Part shown: one piece after another, positions 24,444 through 32,325 of the stretch
Numbering within the stretch: the first letter of the stretch is position 1
Layout of the letters: each line of letters begins with the position of its first letter
Source of the DNA: Candidatus Nanoarchaeia archaeon
GTDB lineage: Archaea; Nanobdellota; Nanobdellia; Woesearchaeales; SKIA01
Length of the DNA: 58,702 bases
Assembly (NCBI GenBank): GCA_028279685.1
Contig: JANQNG010000077.1
Span: 1 to 58,702, forward strand
Direction of reading: 5' to 3'
Program-made: the position numbers and the translations under genes
The notes under the pieces: model-generated
Told to the model about the DNA's origin: nothing
Seen by the model: only the letters and a program-made list of their open reading frames with translations
Databases searched by the model: none

Positions 24444-25954
24444 TTTTTCTGTTGTTTTCTGTTTTTTTGATCTTCCTTTAAAATATCAAATGCATTTATC
24501 GGAGCAGTATTTCCGGTTCCGATTATAGACCTCACAATTCCTGGGGATGCTACTGATTTTGCTTGTACCGGACTTGCAACCCCGATCATATCTAAGACCT
24601 TTCTCTGGGACATTGCAGCTTTTACCGCAAGAGCTAATGCTATAACAGTATCATCATGCATTCCTGCTGGTTTGTATCCTGTTTTACCTGAAGGCAGTTC
24701 AACAGAAGTCATCTCTGTGAGTTCCTGAAGCAAGACGTCTATGTTGCTTTTGTTAGGATCGTTTGGATTTACTGGAATTATTATCCGTTGCTGGTCAAAG
24801 GCTGCACGCAAACTTTCAAGGAGTTCAACTCTTTTATCCTGGAATTTAAAACCTTCAACTGGAACTCCTAGAAGTCTCAGATCCTCAACCATTGTTTTTC
24901 CAAAGGTTGACTCATCCAAAAGATTTTTCGTGTTATTGAATTTCTCATGAAGATCCTTTATGTCGTTGATCTGGACTTCTTTGTTTACTCCTTTGTATCG
25001 GGTCATGTGGACAATCCTGACCTTATTGCCCTCTTTTCTTACGACAATAAATACTGAGTAATCTCCTCTGTATGCTGCACTCAAAGCAAAATCCCCCCCT
25101 AGATAGTATTCACCAGTTTCGGGGTTTACATTCCCAAGAAGCATGCCTTCGTCATCAAACCCTTTTGAAATAATCTCAAAGGGATATAGTGATGTCTCTG
25201 ATGAGATGGGGTTGCACATATATTCCTTGTTGAAAACAAAAATACCTTCACGTCTTTTGAAATCTTCTAACCTCGACAATGGAAACTTTTTAGGCCACAG
25301 AGGTTTTCCTTCTTTTGTTATTGCTCTGTAAATTTTTCCCTTATACATCGGATTTTTCATGAGTTCTGCCAAGAGATCAAGCCTATCTTCCGGTGTTCCA
25401 ATAGACATCATGTGACCGTTCTTGTTCTCGATTGTTGGGGTTATAACTTCCCTGTAAATTCTCTTTTCCTTGTACTTGGAAGCTTCATCACAGAGAACCC
25501 AATTAACATGATCTCCTCTAATCTTGTCGTTATAGGGTTTACAATAGATTTTGCATCTGGTTGATGTGTTCATTTCTGTTTTTGTCCACGACCAACTCTT
25601 TTTTTCAGGTATCAAACTTTTCAGGATCTCATTATCATGGATATAGTTTTTCATTCTCTGTAGGATTTCTTTTGATTGGTCCTGGGTTTCAGAGACAACT
25701 AAAAACTGCTTTGACTCGTTGAAGAATGCAACCCACAAAGGAAAGGCGACACCGAGGATTTCGGTTTTCCCATGACCCCTAGGCGCTTCAATTACAGAAT
25801 GTGTATTGTCTCTAAAAGTTCTATACCATTCCATGTGGAAATCCTCGACATCTAAACCAAGCATCCTCTCACACCATAACCTGAAGTCTACATTGCAACG
25901 GGTGATGAATTCAAACTCGTTTTCCCCTTGAAGAATATCTGATTTGGTTCTCAC
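24437..25954 (-). CDS. terL: Large terminase subunit
   Basis: 505 residues. ATPase: Walker A EAPRGHGKTE (56-65), Walker B VNWVLCDEAS with D156/E157, and a coupling-type 'SIGTPED' after it. Nuclease (RNase H-like): D288 in LGGDFALS, D347 in NLLDEST, and the HDD motif at 433-435 before a helix (TVIALALAV). This is the DNA-packaging motor. The start overlaps the stop of the resolvase gene by four bases, linking DNA processing and packaging. Confidence 0.92.
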   Translation of the reverse strand: MRTKSDILQGENEFEFITRCNVDFRLWCERMLGLDVEDFHMEWYRTFRDNTHSVIEAPRGHGKTEILGVAFPLWVAFFNESKQFLVVSETQDQSKEILQRMKNYIHDNEILKSLIPEKKSWSWTKTEMNTSTRCKIYCKPYNDKIRGDHVNWVLCDEASKYKEKRIYREVITPTIENKNGHMMSIGTPEDRLDLLAELMKNPMYKGKIYRAITKEGKPLWPKKFPLSRLEDFKRREGIFVFNKEYMCNPISSETSLYPFEIISKGFDDEGMLLGNVNPETGEYYLGGDFALSAAYRGDYSVFIVVRKEGNKVRIVHMTRYKGVNKEVQINDIKDLHEKFNNTKNLLDESTFGKTMVEDLRLLGVPVEGFKFQDKRVELLESLRAAFDQQRIIIPVNPNDPNKSNIDVLLQELTEMTSVELPSGKTGYKPAGMHDDTVIALALAVKAAMSQRKVLDMIGVASPVQAKSVASPGIVRSIIGTGNTAPINAFDILKEDQKNRKQQKNI

Positions 25955-26271
25955 AATTTAACAACCTTCCACTTATTCTCTTGATACCTTTCTAATACTA
26001 TTTCAACAGTGCGACCTTTTATCTTTTTTGGCCAAGCTCTTAAAGCAGGGATTTTGTATACTTCTTCTAACTCAACCATTTTTCTGGTTTCTTCCTTGCT
26101 CAGGTATTTATTGACCTTACATTCAATTGCAAAAAGATCGCTTTCTTTTGAAACAAAAAGATCAGGAAACGATGATTTCGCCTGTCTTATGCAAAACCAA
26201 CCCTTTTCCCTGAAAAAATCCCTTACTTTATATTCAAACTTTCTCCCTTTGTCATAACTCCTATTCGCCAT
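25951..26271 (-). CDS. hjc: Hjc-type Holliday junction resolvase
   Basis: 106 residues from ATG 26271 (MANRSYDKGRKFEYKV); the frame opens at 26295, but the internal start has AGGTTGGAT before it and matches family length. Catalytic pattern: E in KFEYKV, 'RQAKSSFPDLFVS' with the Asp, and 'FAIECKV' with Glu and Lys, all intact. Hjc resolves branched DNA and is a hallmark archaeal family. Position directly before terL suggests clearing junctions before packaging. This gene is one of the main arguments for an archaeal host. Confidence 0.85.
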   Translation of the reverse strand: MANRSYDKGRKFEYKVRDFFREKGWFCIRQAKSSFPDLFVSKESDLFAIECKVNKYLSKEETRKMVELEEVYKIPALRAWPKKIKGRTVEIVLERYQENKWKVVKL

Positions 26272-26284
26272 ATCCAACCTAGTA

Positions 26285-26545
26285 TCAAACCACATCCTGA
26301 AAATCTGGCATCAATCTACCTCTCCTTAAATCAACATCCCCTAAGATCTTGACCCAATGCTCCCGACAGTACGCAAAAGGAACAGCTCCTACATATATCT
26401 TGAAACTACCCTGTTCTTCACATTCCTGAAATATGCATTCCATAATTCGCCCAACCCGAGAGAATGTGTTTTTGGGGATGAATTTCCGTGCCAGATCCTT
26501 AGGGGAAGAGAAAACTTCTTTCCTAAGCTGTATTTGAATACGCAC
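26285..26545 (-). CDS. Small cysteine-containing protein, unknown
   Basis: 86 residues starting at GTG (26545). It has four or so Cys/His positions (MECIFQECEEQ, FAYCREHWVKI) that could bind zinc. The gene ends just before the resolvase start. No known family recognised. Confidence 0.5.
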   Translation of the reverse strand: MRIQIQLRKEVFSSPKDLARKFIPKNTFSRVGRIMECIFQECEEQGSFKIYVGAVPFAYCREHWVKILGDVDLRRGRLMPDFQDVV

Positions 26546-26581
26546 TGACGATTTTTCACCTTCAGTTTGATCTCTCTCTGC

Positions 26582-26851
26582 TTACAGGTTAATGGCGTAT
26601 GATGTTACCAACAAATACCAGATAACTATAATCAGGAAAACTGCCATCAGTCCAATCTTGACTGTTTGCATTTTCTTTTCCCAGGAAGATATCATTTTTT
26701 TGCTATAAGGATAAGAAACATCTATATCAAGGTCGGTCACAATAACATGATAATCTTTAGAGAGAGTTGATGTTTTTATTGTTTCTTCAACTAGGCGCAC
26801 ATCTAGATGTGCATTCCTTTTCAATACCTGAACATGCAATACTGGTTTCAT
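26582..26851 (-). CDS. C-tail-anchored membrane protein
   Basis: 89 residues. The first ~60 are a soluble alpha/beta part (HVQVLKRNAHLDVRLVEETI, YHVIVTDLDIDVSY). Residues ~65-85 are one transmembrane helix (IGLMAVFLIIVIWYLLVTS). The start overlaps the upstream stop by four bases. Function unknown. Confidence 0.55.
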   Translation of the reverse strand: MKPVLHVQVLKRNAHLDVRLVEETIKTSTLSKDYHVIVTDLDIDVSYPYSKKMISSWEKKMQTVKIGLMAVFLIIVIWYLLVTSYAINL

Positions 26852-27207
26852 CCTATTACCCCCTTATTATCCCATCCGAGAAGATCAGCAATCACGTTTG
26901 GTTTCACTCCTGCCTTACGCAAGGTTTGCATCTCAAACATGCAGTCCTTGCACACCATCATAGGCATCATATCGTTTTTGTATCTTGCCGTCATTGTATC
27001 ATTGTCTTTGAACTCCTTGATTAAAAGGAGGTTCTCATGGACTTTTTTGCACTGACAAATACAATTGACAAAATACACACCCTTATAACCTCTTCTCTGA
27101 CAATCAAAAACCATGAACCTGAAATTCTTGCTTTCCTGTTCGTTCATGCCTTTCTCTGCTATAAGCTTGTTCATTTCTCTCATGGTAACCCTTATCCAAT
27201 TTTTCAT
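26848..27207 (-). CDS. Zinc-binding protein, unknown
   Basis: 119 residues from ATG 27207, which lies two bases after the stop of the 36-residue gene upstream; an earlier in-frame ATG at 27234 would overlap that gene. Cysteines occur as CIC-x-C (FVNCICQCKKVHENL) and CKDC (MMVCKDCMFEMQ), a likely zinc site. Similar 'treble-clef' small proteins are common in archaeal viruses. Function unknown. Confidence 0.5.
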   Translation of the reverse strand: MKNWIRVTMREMNKLIAEKGMNEQESKNFRFMVFDCQRRGYKGVYFVNCICQCKKVHENLLLIKEFKDNDTMTARYKNDMMPMMVCKDCMFEMQTLRKAGVKPNVIADLLGWDNKGVIG

Positions 27208-27209
27208 AG

Positions 27210-27320
27210 TCAACTCAACTTGTATTCCGCACATCTTATTACATGGTGATCATAAAGTCTTGGAGAAGTGAACTCTTCCCCACAAACACAGATTTTCTTT
27301 TTCATCTTAATCTCTACCAT
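27210..27320 (-). CDS. 36-residue zinc-finger mini-protein
   Basis: Reads MVEIKMKKKICVCGEEF then 'SPRLYDHHVIRC'. CVC, DHH and a final C give a CxC...HxxxxC-type zinc finger. Both neighbours abut it (stop at 27210, next start 27207; its ATG overlaps the preceding gene's end). Too short for routine gene calling but tightly packed in the operon. Confidence 0.5.
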   Translation of the reverse strand: MVEIKMKKKICVCGEEFTSPRLYDHHVIRCAEYKLS

Positions 27321-27646
27321 TATTCTTTTTCTAGTTTATTGGAATAAAAATGCGAATCATTACTTTCTCCTTGATGTTCTTCCTTTGTCATTGGCCTTGC
27401 TCCAAGAGTTGTTTCAGAAGCATGATCGTCACAAAAGAATCTATCAACGGGTTGGGAAGCCCTACCCCAAAACATAAAAGGAAACAAGAAAATTACACCT
27501 AACACAAAAACAGGGTTAATGATTATTGAAAAGAACATTGACATCAAGAATGCTGTTATAAGCAAATGCCCAATTGGTGTTGATCCTGCATGGAGGACTG
27601 CAGTTGAAGCTTTTCTCTCGCAAAAGAGTTTATCACATTGAACCAT
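27320..27646 (-). CDS. Membrane protein with two cysteine motifs
   Basis: 108 residues. An N-terminal 'VQCDKLFCERKA' and a later 'FFCDDHASET' resemble the two halves of one zinc site. They are separated by a hydrophobic hairpin (~28-58, LLITAFLMSMFF and VFVLGVIFLFPFMFW) that would place them on the same side of a membrane. The start overlaps the upstream gene. Function unknown; the split zinc site around a membrane hairpin is unusual. Confidence 0.5.
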   Translation of the reverse strand: MVQCDKLFCERKASTAVLHAGSTPIGHLLITAFLMSMFFSIIINPVFVLGVIFLFPFMFWGRASQPVDRFFCDDHASETTLGARPMTKEEHQGESNDSHFYSNKLEKE

Positions 27647-27956
27647 TGAAAATCGCCTCTCTGACTAACTCGCTATCACGCCTGAGATCCTTAAGATCAG
27701 GATATATTCTGCTGACGGTTTTCACAATATCCTCTTTTGAGAGATCATCCCATGAAGAGATTTCAAGTTTCCAAGCAATATCCCTTTTTTTGATTACCAT
27801 GCTAGAATAGTCTGTTGTCAACCAGTTTCCTTTCCAGGAAGAGAAAATCTTGAAGACATTTTTGAGTCTCATGAAGACTATATGCCTCTCATGGAAGGTT
27901 TTGTCGAAGACCCCAAAATAAATCCCTTTGCTCTTGGTTACAATCAGATAATTCAT
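27633..27956 (-). CDS. First gene of the late minus-strand block, unknown
   Basis: 107 residues from ATG 27956 (MNYLIVTKSKGIYFG); an ATG at 27977 is also in frame, but the TATA box spacing favours the later one. The protein is alpha/beta with 'FHERHIVFMRLKNVF' and an acidic 'SWDDLSKEDIVKTVSRI' helix. No family recognised. Confidence 0.5.
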   Translation of the reverse strand: MNYLIVTKSKGIYFGVFDKTFHERHIVFMRLKNVFKIFSSWKGNWLTTDYSSMVIKKRDIAWKLEISSWDDLSKEDIVKTVSRIYPDLKDLRRDSELVREAIFNGSM

Positions 27957-28070
27957 AACTATATATAAGTCGTTCATACTTAAAAAGATTACATACTCTA
28001 GAATATGGTTTTTGGAATATATAGATTTTATAGTTTATATGTTTATAGTATATTTGATTCAATAATATTC
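27956..28070. promoter_or_regulatory. Divergent promoter region
   Basis: This AT-rich gap separates the minus-strand late block from the plus-strand accessory block. On the minus strand CTTTTTAAG lies ~25 bases before ATG 27956. On the plus strand TTTATAGTATATTTG lies ~25 bases before ATG 28071. Both arrangements predict leaderless transcripts. Confidence 0.5.
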
Positions 28071-28244
28071 ATGGAAACAAAACATTACAAATGTATTCTT
28101 TGTAACGGAATTTTTCAAGGAGCTACTTCAAACCAGAAAGTTCTCTTGAAAAAGATTCAGTACATGAACGGACCAAGCATAAAAACCAGAAATGTTTATG
28201 GATTTGTTTGCAAAGAATGCGTAACATGGGACAAGAATATTTAA
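28071..28244 (+). CDS. Zinc-ribbon mini-protein
   Basis: 57 residues from ATG 28071 (METKHYKCILCNGIF); the open frame reaches back to 28005 but that part overlaps the promoter. Two CxxC knuckles (CILC, CKEC) form a probable zinc ribbon. It is the first gene of the plus-strand block. Confidence 0.55.
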   Translation: METKHYKCILCNGIFQGATSNQKVLLKKIQYMNGPSIKTRNVYGFVCKECVTWDKNI

Positions 28245-28257
28245 TTGGTGATACAAA

Positions 28258-28461
28258 GTGACCGATCTAAAAGGATTGATTAGGGATTTGAAATTGAAAC
28301 ATTGCAGCAAGAAGTATTGCAAGACTGTTGGGAACTTCAATTACCAATGTGCTAAGTGCAATTACATAGACAAGTTCGAGCAGAATCTTGGGAATTTAAT
28401 TATTCAAAAGTCCAAAGCAAAGTGTCCTGGTTCAATCAAGAGCAGTGCAGTATATAGGTGA
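28258..28461 (+). CDS. Cys-rich protein, possibly frameshifted
   Basis: 67 residues from a GTG preceded by GGTGAT. It has CSKKYC and CAKC. The cysteines continue in the +1 frame at 28445-28531 (CSDC, CPHC), so the two frames may once have been, or still be, a single zinc protein. Confidence 0.4.
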   Translation: MTDLKGLIRDLKLKHCSKKYCKTVGNFNYQCAKCNYIDKFEQNLGNLIIQKSKAKCPGSIKSSAVYR

Positions 28462-28531
28462 TGACCCTTATTGTTCTGACTGCTGGGAAAAAGAGGTATG
28501 CCCTCATTGCGAAGGGACGGGGAGACAATGA
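28445..28531 (+). CDS. Short double-CxxC reading frame
   Basis: 28 codons from a GTG: 'YCSDCWEKEVCPHCEGTGR', two CxxC motifs of zinc-ribbon type. It overlaps the end of the previous frame by 17 bases in another phase. It may be the displaced C-terminus of that protein (natural or programmed frameshift) or a separate mini-protein. Confidence 0.35.
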   Translation: MQYIGDDPYCSDCWEKEVCPHCEGTGRQ

Positions 28532-28893
28532 TGACTCTTAACAAAGTTGCTGACTGGTTGACGAGGAGATATTTGCAGACCCAGCAAATACAGGGACTTC
28601 TAGGATTGATAAATTTCCTGCTGATCTTAAGGCTCAGTTTTGATAGCCAGATCAGCAGTTATATATTTCTTCCATTAGTGTTCATGCTTGTGCTTGTTGC
28701 TGGTTATATTACAGACATCCATTTCAAGTTGAGAAAAAGAACTAGCAAATATGCTGTTGATCATAATCCACCCTGGATGGAACAATATCACAGGATAATC
28801 AGGATAGAAAAAAATATTGAGGAGTTGATGAAGCATGGAAAGGTTCAAAAGCCAAAAAGAGCCTCCAAAGTGCATTCTAGACGCAATGGATAG
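28531..28893 (+). CDS. Two-span membrane protein
   Basis: 120 residues from ATG 28531, which overlaps the preceding TGA and has GGGGAG nearby. Two hydrophobic segments (~20-35, LLGLINFLLILRL; ~45-64, YIFLPLVFMLVLVAGYI) are followed by a basic cytoplasmic tail. The last 60 bases overlap the methyltransferase gene. Function unknown. Confidence 0.5.
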   Translation: MTLNKVADWLTRRYLQTQQIQGLLGLINFLLILRLSFDSQISSYIFLPLVFMLVLVAGYITDIHFKLRKRTSKYAVDHNPPWMEQYHRIIRIEKNIEELMKHGKVQKPKRASKVHSRRNG

Positions 28894-29488
28894 GATTCTT
28901 GGAGATAAGAAGTTTGATTTGGCTCTGGATGCAGGTTGCGGTAGTGGAAGGTATATTCCATTTTTCAAGAAGCGTTGCAAAAAAATAATTCCTGTTGATA
29001 TTGACCCTAAGAGGGGACTTCCCAATGTCAGAAAGATGAGCCTTACTAATCTGAAATTCAAGAATAATAAGTTTGATTTTGTTTACAATATTGACGTGAT
29101 TGGACACATGGAATTTAAAGACTGGCCTAAAACAGTAAGTGAGATGTTAAGAGTTGTAAAACCTGGTGGGTTTGTATTGATAACCTTTCCAAACCAGAAA
29201 GCCTTCACCAGATACTTGCAGGGGACTGCAAATAAATTTCTTGACGAGGATCACAAGATGGAATTCAACTTCCTGAAAGCGTTGCATTTCAAGCGAGGCT
29301 TATCGGAAGCTCCAAGAGTTAAAAGCGTAAAATTGAGAGGATATTCCTCTTACGGAAAAACCAACATGCTGAGAATGTTTTGGAACAGAATTCCTCACAG
29401 ACTGGGAATCCTGAGTTATTATTTGCCCCCAATTGCAAGGGGTTTTATATGGTTGTTGGAGATTGATAATCACACTAAACCTAATTGA
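28835..29488 (+). CDS. Class I SAM-dependent methyltransferase
   Basis: 217 residues. Motif I is 'LALDAGCGSGRYIPFF' (~30-45), motif II 'IIPVDIDP' (~52-60), motif IV/post region 'FDFVYNIDVIGHME' and 'LRVVKPGGFVLITFPN' (~100-115). This matches the methyltransferase type 11 layout. The substrate is not evident: no DNA-MTase catalytic (D/N)PPY motif is present, so a small-molecule, lipid or glycan substrate is more likely. The C-terminus has hydrophobic segments (LSYYLPPIARGFIWLL). Confidence 0.8.
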   Translation: MERFKSQKEPPKCILDAMDRILGDKKFDLALDAGCGSGRYIPFFKKRCKKIIPVDIDPKRGLPNVRKMSLTNLKFKNNKFDFVYNIDVIGHMEFKDWPKTVSEMLRVVKPGGFVLITFPNQKAFTRYLQGTANKFLDEDHKMEFNFLKALHFKRGLSEAPRVKSVKLRGYSSYGKTNMLRMFWNRIPHRLGILSYYLPPIARGFIWLLEIDNHTKPN

Positions 29489-29790
29489 ACATAAAGATTA
29501 CTATGATAGGTGGGAATAAGAGAAAATGCCGGAAGTGCAAGAAACTATTTCGGAAATTTGAGCTTGCAATCGCAGGAACATTTTCAAGAATGTGCAAGAA
29601 GTGTCAACCTACAAGAGCTATGGGAGAACCAAAACCAGTTAAATCGCCTAGTATCTTTAGAAAGTGTAGAAGATGCAAAAAGTCATTTAGAGCCTACACA
29701 TACAAAAATGAAAAACCAGTTGCTTGTAGAGGCTGTAAAAGTGATATAGAGAGGGAGAAATCTAGGAGAGGAAATGGAACCAAAACATGA
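29485..29790 (+). CDS. Tandem zinc-ribbon protein
   Basis: 101 residues with two copies of one unit: 'KCRKCKKLFRKFELAIAG' ... 'CKKC', and 'KCRRCKKSFRAYTYKNE' ... 'CRGC'. Each gives a four-Cys zinc ribbon, so the protein probably arose by internal duplication. It is very basic and may bind nucleic acid. The start overlaps the methyltransferase stop. Confidence 0.6.
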   Translation: MNIKITMIGGNKRKCRKCKKLFRKFELAIAGTFSRMCKKCQPTRAMGEPKPVKSPSIFRKCRRCKKSFRAYTYKNEKPVACRGCKSDIEREKSRRGNGTKT

Positions 29791-29893
29791 ATGCAGAACA
29801 TTTGAAAACACCGATATGATACAATCGGAAGCACCATACAAACGAGTAATCAGCTGTATTGAATGTGGTAAAAAGGTACTTGAATGTGAGTAA
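29774..29893 (+). CDS. 39-residue zinc mini-protein
   Basis: MEPKHECRTFENTDMI then 'VISCIECGKKVLECE'. It has C/H positions and a CxxC. GGAG lies close before the ATG, which overlaps the previous gene. The stop is two bases before the DUF5131 gene. Confidence 0.45.
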   Translation: MEPKHECRTFENTDMIQSEAPYKRVISCIECGKKVLECE

Positions 29894-29894
29894 C

Positions 29895-30626
29895 ATGGCA
29901 AATAAGAGTGGAATTGAATGGACAGAAGCAACTTGGAATCCTACTACAGGTTGTACCAAAATTAGCGCAGGATGTATCAATTGCTACGCCGAAAGACTTT
30001 CTTTAAGACTGCATAAAATGGGAGTAAAAAAATACAAGAATAAGTTTAAATTAACTATTCACCCAGATGCTCTAGATATCCCATTAAGATGGAAGTCTCC
30101 AAAAAAAATATTTGTTAATAGCATGAGCGATTTATTTCATAAAAATGTTCCGTTCACTTTTGTGCGAAAAGTTTTTGATGTTATGGAAAAAGCTCACTGG
30201 CATCAATTCCAGTTATTAACCAAACGTCCCGAAAGAATGCTGGAATTTACAAAAGAACATTATAACAAGAAACTCAGAAATGTGTGGATGGGAACATCAG
30301 TGGAGAATGCTGCTTGGAAAAAAAGAATTACCGTTCTCAGGAAAGTTCCTGCAAAAGTTAGATTTCTTAGCATAGAACCTATGGTTGGACCTGTTGGTAA
30401 ATTGAATTTACGAGGAATCCATTGGGTTATTGTTGGTGGAGAGAGTGGTAAAAACCATAGACCGATAAAGAAAGAATGGATCAGAGAAATCAGAGACCAG
30501 TGTATAGAGCAAGAAGTTGCATTCTTTTTTAAACAATGGGGTGGAAAGACACCTAAAAGTGGAGGAAGAGAGTTGGATGGTGTTACTTACAATGGTTACC
30601 CACCAAAGGATAAGGAGGAGGTATGA
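29895..30626 (+). CDS. Phage Gp37/Gp68-type protein (DUF5131)
   Basis: 243 residues from ATG 29895 (MANKSGIEWTEATWNP), the characteristic family start. 'GCTKISAGCINCYAE' gives the Cys cluster expected for this radical SAM-like family. 'FVNSMSDLFH', 'LLTKRPERM', 'WMGTSVEN', 'FLSIEPMVGP', 'WVIVGGESG' and 'FFFKQWGG' are all hallmark blocks. The family is widespread in phages and mobile elements; its reaction is not established. It is complete with no broken motif. Confidence 0.85.
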   Translation: MANKSGIEWTEATWNPTTGCTKISAGCINCYAERLSLRLHKMGVKKYKNKFKLTIHPDALDIPLRWKSPKKIFVNSMSDLFHKNVPFTFVRKVFDVMEKAHWHQFQLLTKRPERMLEFTKEHYNKKLRNVWMGTSVENAAWKKRITVLRKVPAKVRFLSIEPMVGPVGKLNLRGIHWVIVGGESGKNHRPIKKEWIREIRDQCIEQEVAFFFKQWGGKTPKSGGRELDGVTYNGYPPKDKEEV

Positions 30627-30841
30627 CAAAAGATATATTCCAAACAGAAGAAATAAAGAGAATTTACAATTTAGGATATGATGCTGGATATAATAAACCA
30701 AACACTGAGAATTGCCATTTCAGTATCTTTTCAAACAAATTGAAAACAAATGCTTGGAAAATTGGATTTGACAGAGGAAAAGATGATAAGTTGGAAGAAG
30801 TCCGCAAAGCCCCAAAGCCTAGTAAAAAGGAGACTTTATGA
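30623..30841 (+). CDS. Small unknown protein
   Basis: 72 residues with an N-terminal 'IKRIYNLGYDAGYNKP' and 'NAWKIGFDRGKDD' pattern, short helices each followed by a Gly-Asp turn. This resembles ribosome-modulation-like 'GxxAG' repeats seen in small phage proteins. ATG overlaps the DUF5131 stop by four bases; GGAGGAGG lies upstream. Confidence 0.5.
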   Translation: MTKDIFQTEEIKRIYNLGYDAGYNKPNTENCHFSIFSNKLKTNAWKIGFDRGKDDKLEEVRKAPKPSKKETL

Positions 30842-31212
30842 CAGATTCAGATTGGGTATCATGGGAAAAGAATATCAGAGTTACTTGGTACGACAAAGGG
30901 AAAATGAATAGTGGTTGTCAAGGTCATTGTAAATCAGTTAATGGAGTTAGACCGAACTCAGAAAGAGAGATATTCTGGGTTGATATAGAAGGTGAGCCCT
31001 TTGGAATAATGTTATGTGTAGATTGTTGGAATAAAGTTACAAGGCTAATAGAAATCCTGAAGGAATCTCCAAAGTGTGAACGGTTTTATGATGAGCAACA
31101 GGCTAAAGATAACGATGAACGTAGAAAGAAGGGAGGATTCCAAGTCCTAGCAGATCCAAATAAGTGGAGGATACCAGATATACAAAGGAGATTTCTGGAT
31201 GATGAATTATGA
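30838..31212 (+). CDS. Zinc-binding protein, unknown
   Basis: 124 residues. 'SGCQGHCKS' and 'LCVDCWNKV' provide the cysteines for a likely zinc site around a beta region (EIFWVDIEGEPFGIM). The C-terminal half is helical and charged. Start and stop overlap neighbours by four bases. Confidence 0.5.
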   Translation: MTDSDWVSWEKNIRVTWYDKGKMNSGCQGHCKSVNGVRPNSEREIFWVDIEGEPFGIMLCVDCWNKVTRLIEILKESPKCERFYDEQQAKDNDERRKKGGFQVLADPNKWRIPDIQRRFLDDEL

Positions 31213-31403
31213 TTAAAAGATTCTGTGATATATGTGGAGAAGAGCAGGCTTATTGGACTTACCCCCAAGTAGTTGTCAAAGGTTTAAGAGACAAGTTTGA
31301 TTCCTTTGATTTCTGCTTGGCTTGTAATGATAAATTCAAAGAGTGGTTAAAGACCGCAAAAGTGTCATTAGCCCCAGAAAGGGACAAAGGGGGCGAAGTA
31401 TGA
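31209..31403 (+). CDS. Zinc-ribbon protein
   Basis: 64 residues: 'RFCDICGEEQAYW' and 'FDFCLACNDKFKEWL' are two CxxC knuckles 27 residues apart. Similar to bacterial and phage small zinc-ribbon proteins. Overlaps the neighbours by four bases. Confidence 0.55.
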   Translation: MIKRFCDICGEEQAYWTYPQVVVKGLRDKFDSFDFCLACNDKFKEWLKTAKVSLAPERDKGGEV

Positions 31404-31558
31404 CGGGAATTTGCAATTTTTGTGGATGTGCAATCTTAAGCGAATTCATTATGTATTTCAAGCCTGATCACGCCGTTCAGCATTATCATAAAGATTGTTT
31501 TGGTAAATTGCAAGAGTTTGCCCCAACAACGGACAGGAGGGAACATGCCAAGGACTAA
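31400..31558 (+). CDS. Zinc-binding mini-protein
   Basis: 52 residues from ATG 31400, which overlaps the preceding TGA. 'CNFCGCAI' with 'HYHKDCFGKL' forms a LIM/treble-clef-like half site (CxxC...HxxC). Confidence 0.5.
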   Translation: MTGICNFCGCAILSEFIMYFKPDHAVQHYHKDCFGKLQEFAPTTDRREHAKD

Positions 31559-31712
31559 AGAACCTGTTTGCCCAAGTTGTGGTAACCAAATGAGATTCCT
31601 TGGATTTCATAATGTTAAAGATATGTTTAAGGTTCCAGTGTTTAGATGTCCAGAAGATTGTGATTACTGGAAAGCCCAAACTTCGGACAAGGGAGGTAAG
31701 GATGATAGCTGA
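31545..31712 (+). CDS. Zinc-ribbon mini-protein
   Basis: 55 residues from ATG 31545 (MPRTKEPVCPSCGNQM), chosen because GGAGG is four bases upstream. 'CPSC' and 'FRCPEDCDYW' give a zinc ribbon like that of topoisomerase or RNA polymerase zinc fingers. Confidence 0.55.
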   Translation: MPRTKEPVCPSCGNQMRFLGFHNVKDMFKVPVFRCPEDCDYWKAQTSDKGGKDDS

Positions 31713-31869
31713 GAATGTAATACAAGAATGGATGATTATGTGGTGGAACGAAAGATGTAAGGAATATGAAGAAAATTGTAGTAATTGTTTAGCTTGGAAA
31801 TGTTATGATTATTTAACAAAACCAGATAAGGCAGACATTCCACGCTTTCCCCAAAAGGAGGACAAATGA
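31702..31869 (+). CDS. Small cysteine-containing protein
   Basis: 55 residues from ATG 31702 with GGAGG upstream. 'NERCKEYEENCSNCLAWKCYDY' carries four cysteines (C-x6-C-x2-C-x4-C). Overlaps the preceding gene by 11 bases. Confidence 0.45.
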   Translation: MIAENVIQEWMIMWWNERCKEYEENCSNCLAWKCYDYLTKPDKADIPRFPQKEDK

Positions 31870-31985
31870 CAAGTCAAAACAATAGATGTAATAGTGTATT
31901 AGAGGTTCCAGGACTTCTTAAACGTAGATGTATAAAACAAGCAGGACATACAGATCCTCACCAGATAAGGAGTAAACATGGATAA
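31866..31985 (+). CDS. 39-residue Cys/His mini-protein
   Basis: MTSQNNRCNSVLEVPG then 'KRRCIKQAGHTDPHQIRSKHG'. C...C...H...H spacing suggests a zinc site of the kind 'C...C..xGHxDPH' found in haloarchaeal virus proteins. ATG overlaps the upstream stop; GGAGG precedes it. Confidence 0.4.
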   Translation: MTSQNNRCNSVLEVPGLLKRRCIKQAGHTDPHQIRSKHG

Positions 31986-32325
31986 AGATTTAATTTCCAA
32001 ACTGGAAGAGAAGAAGATAACAATTTGTAAGGTTCATGGTTACGTGATTCAATGTGATTGTAGCTCAGATCAAATAGTAGATGTTATTGAAGTCTCAGAA
32101 CTTGCCCAATTCAGGAAGGATGGTCTCAAAAAAGCCAGAGAATTGTTAAAAGAAATGAAAAAATGCTACAATTCAAATCATTTTGAAATGGCTCTTGAAG
32201 GTGATGGTCGTGTTGTGTGCGGAATTTGTGATTATAATCAAGGTTCGGTAAGTATGTTAAAAGAAGTTTTTGGTTTGAATGATAAGGAATTAAAGAAATC
32301 AATCTGGGGGGAGGAAAAGAAATGA
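31978..32325 (+). CDS. Zinc-binding protein, unknown
   Basis: 115 residues: 'ICKVHGYVIQCDC' near the N-terminus, 'VCGIC' near the C-terminus, with helices between them. GGAG precedes the ATG. Part of the densely overlapping zinc-protein run. Confidence 0.45.
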   Translation: MDKDLISKLEEKKITICKVHGYVIQCDCSSDQIVDVIEVSELAQFRKDGLKKARELLKEMKKCYNSNHFEMALEGDGRVVCGICDYNQGSVSMLKEVFGLNDKELKKSIWGEEKK

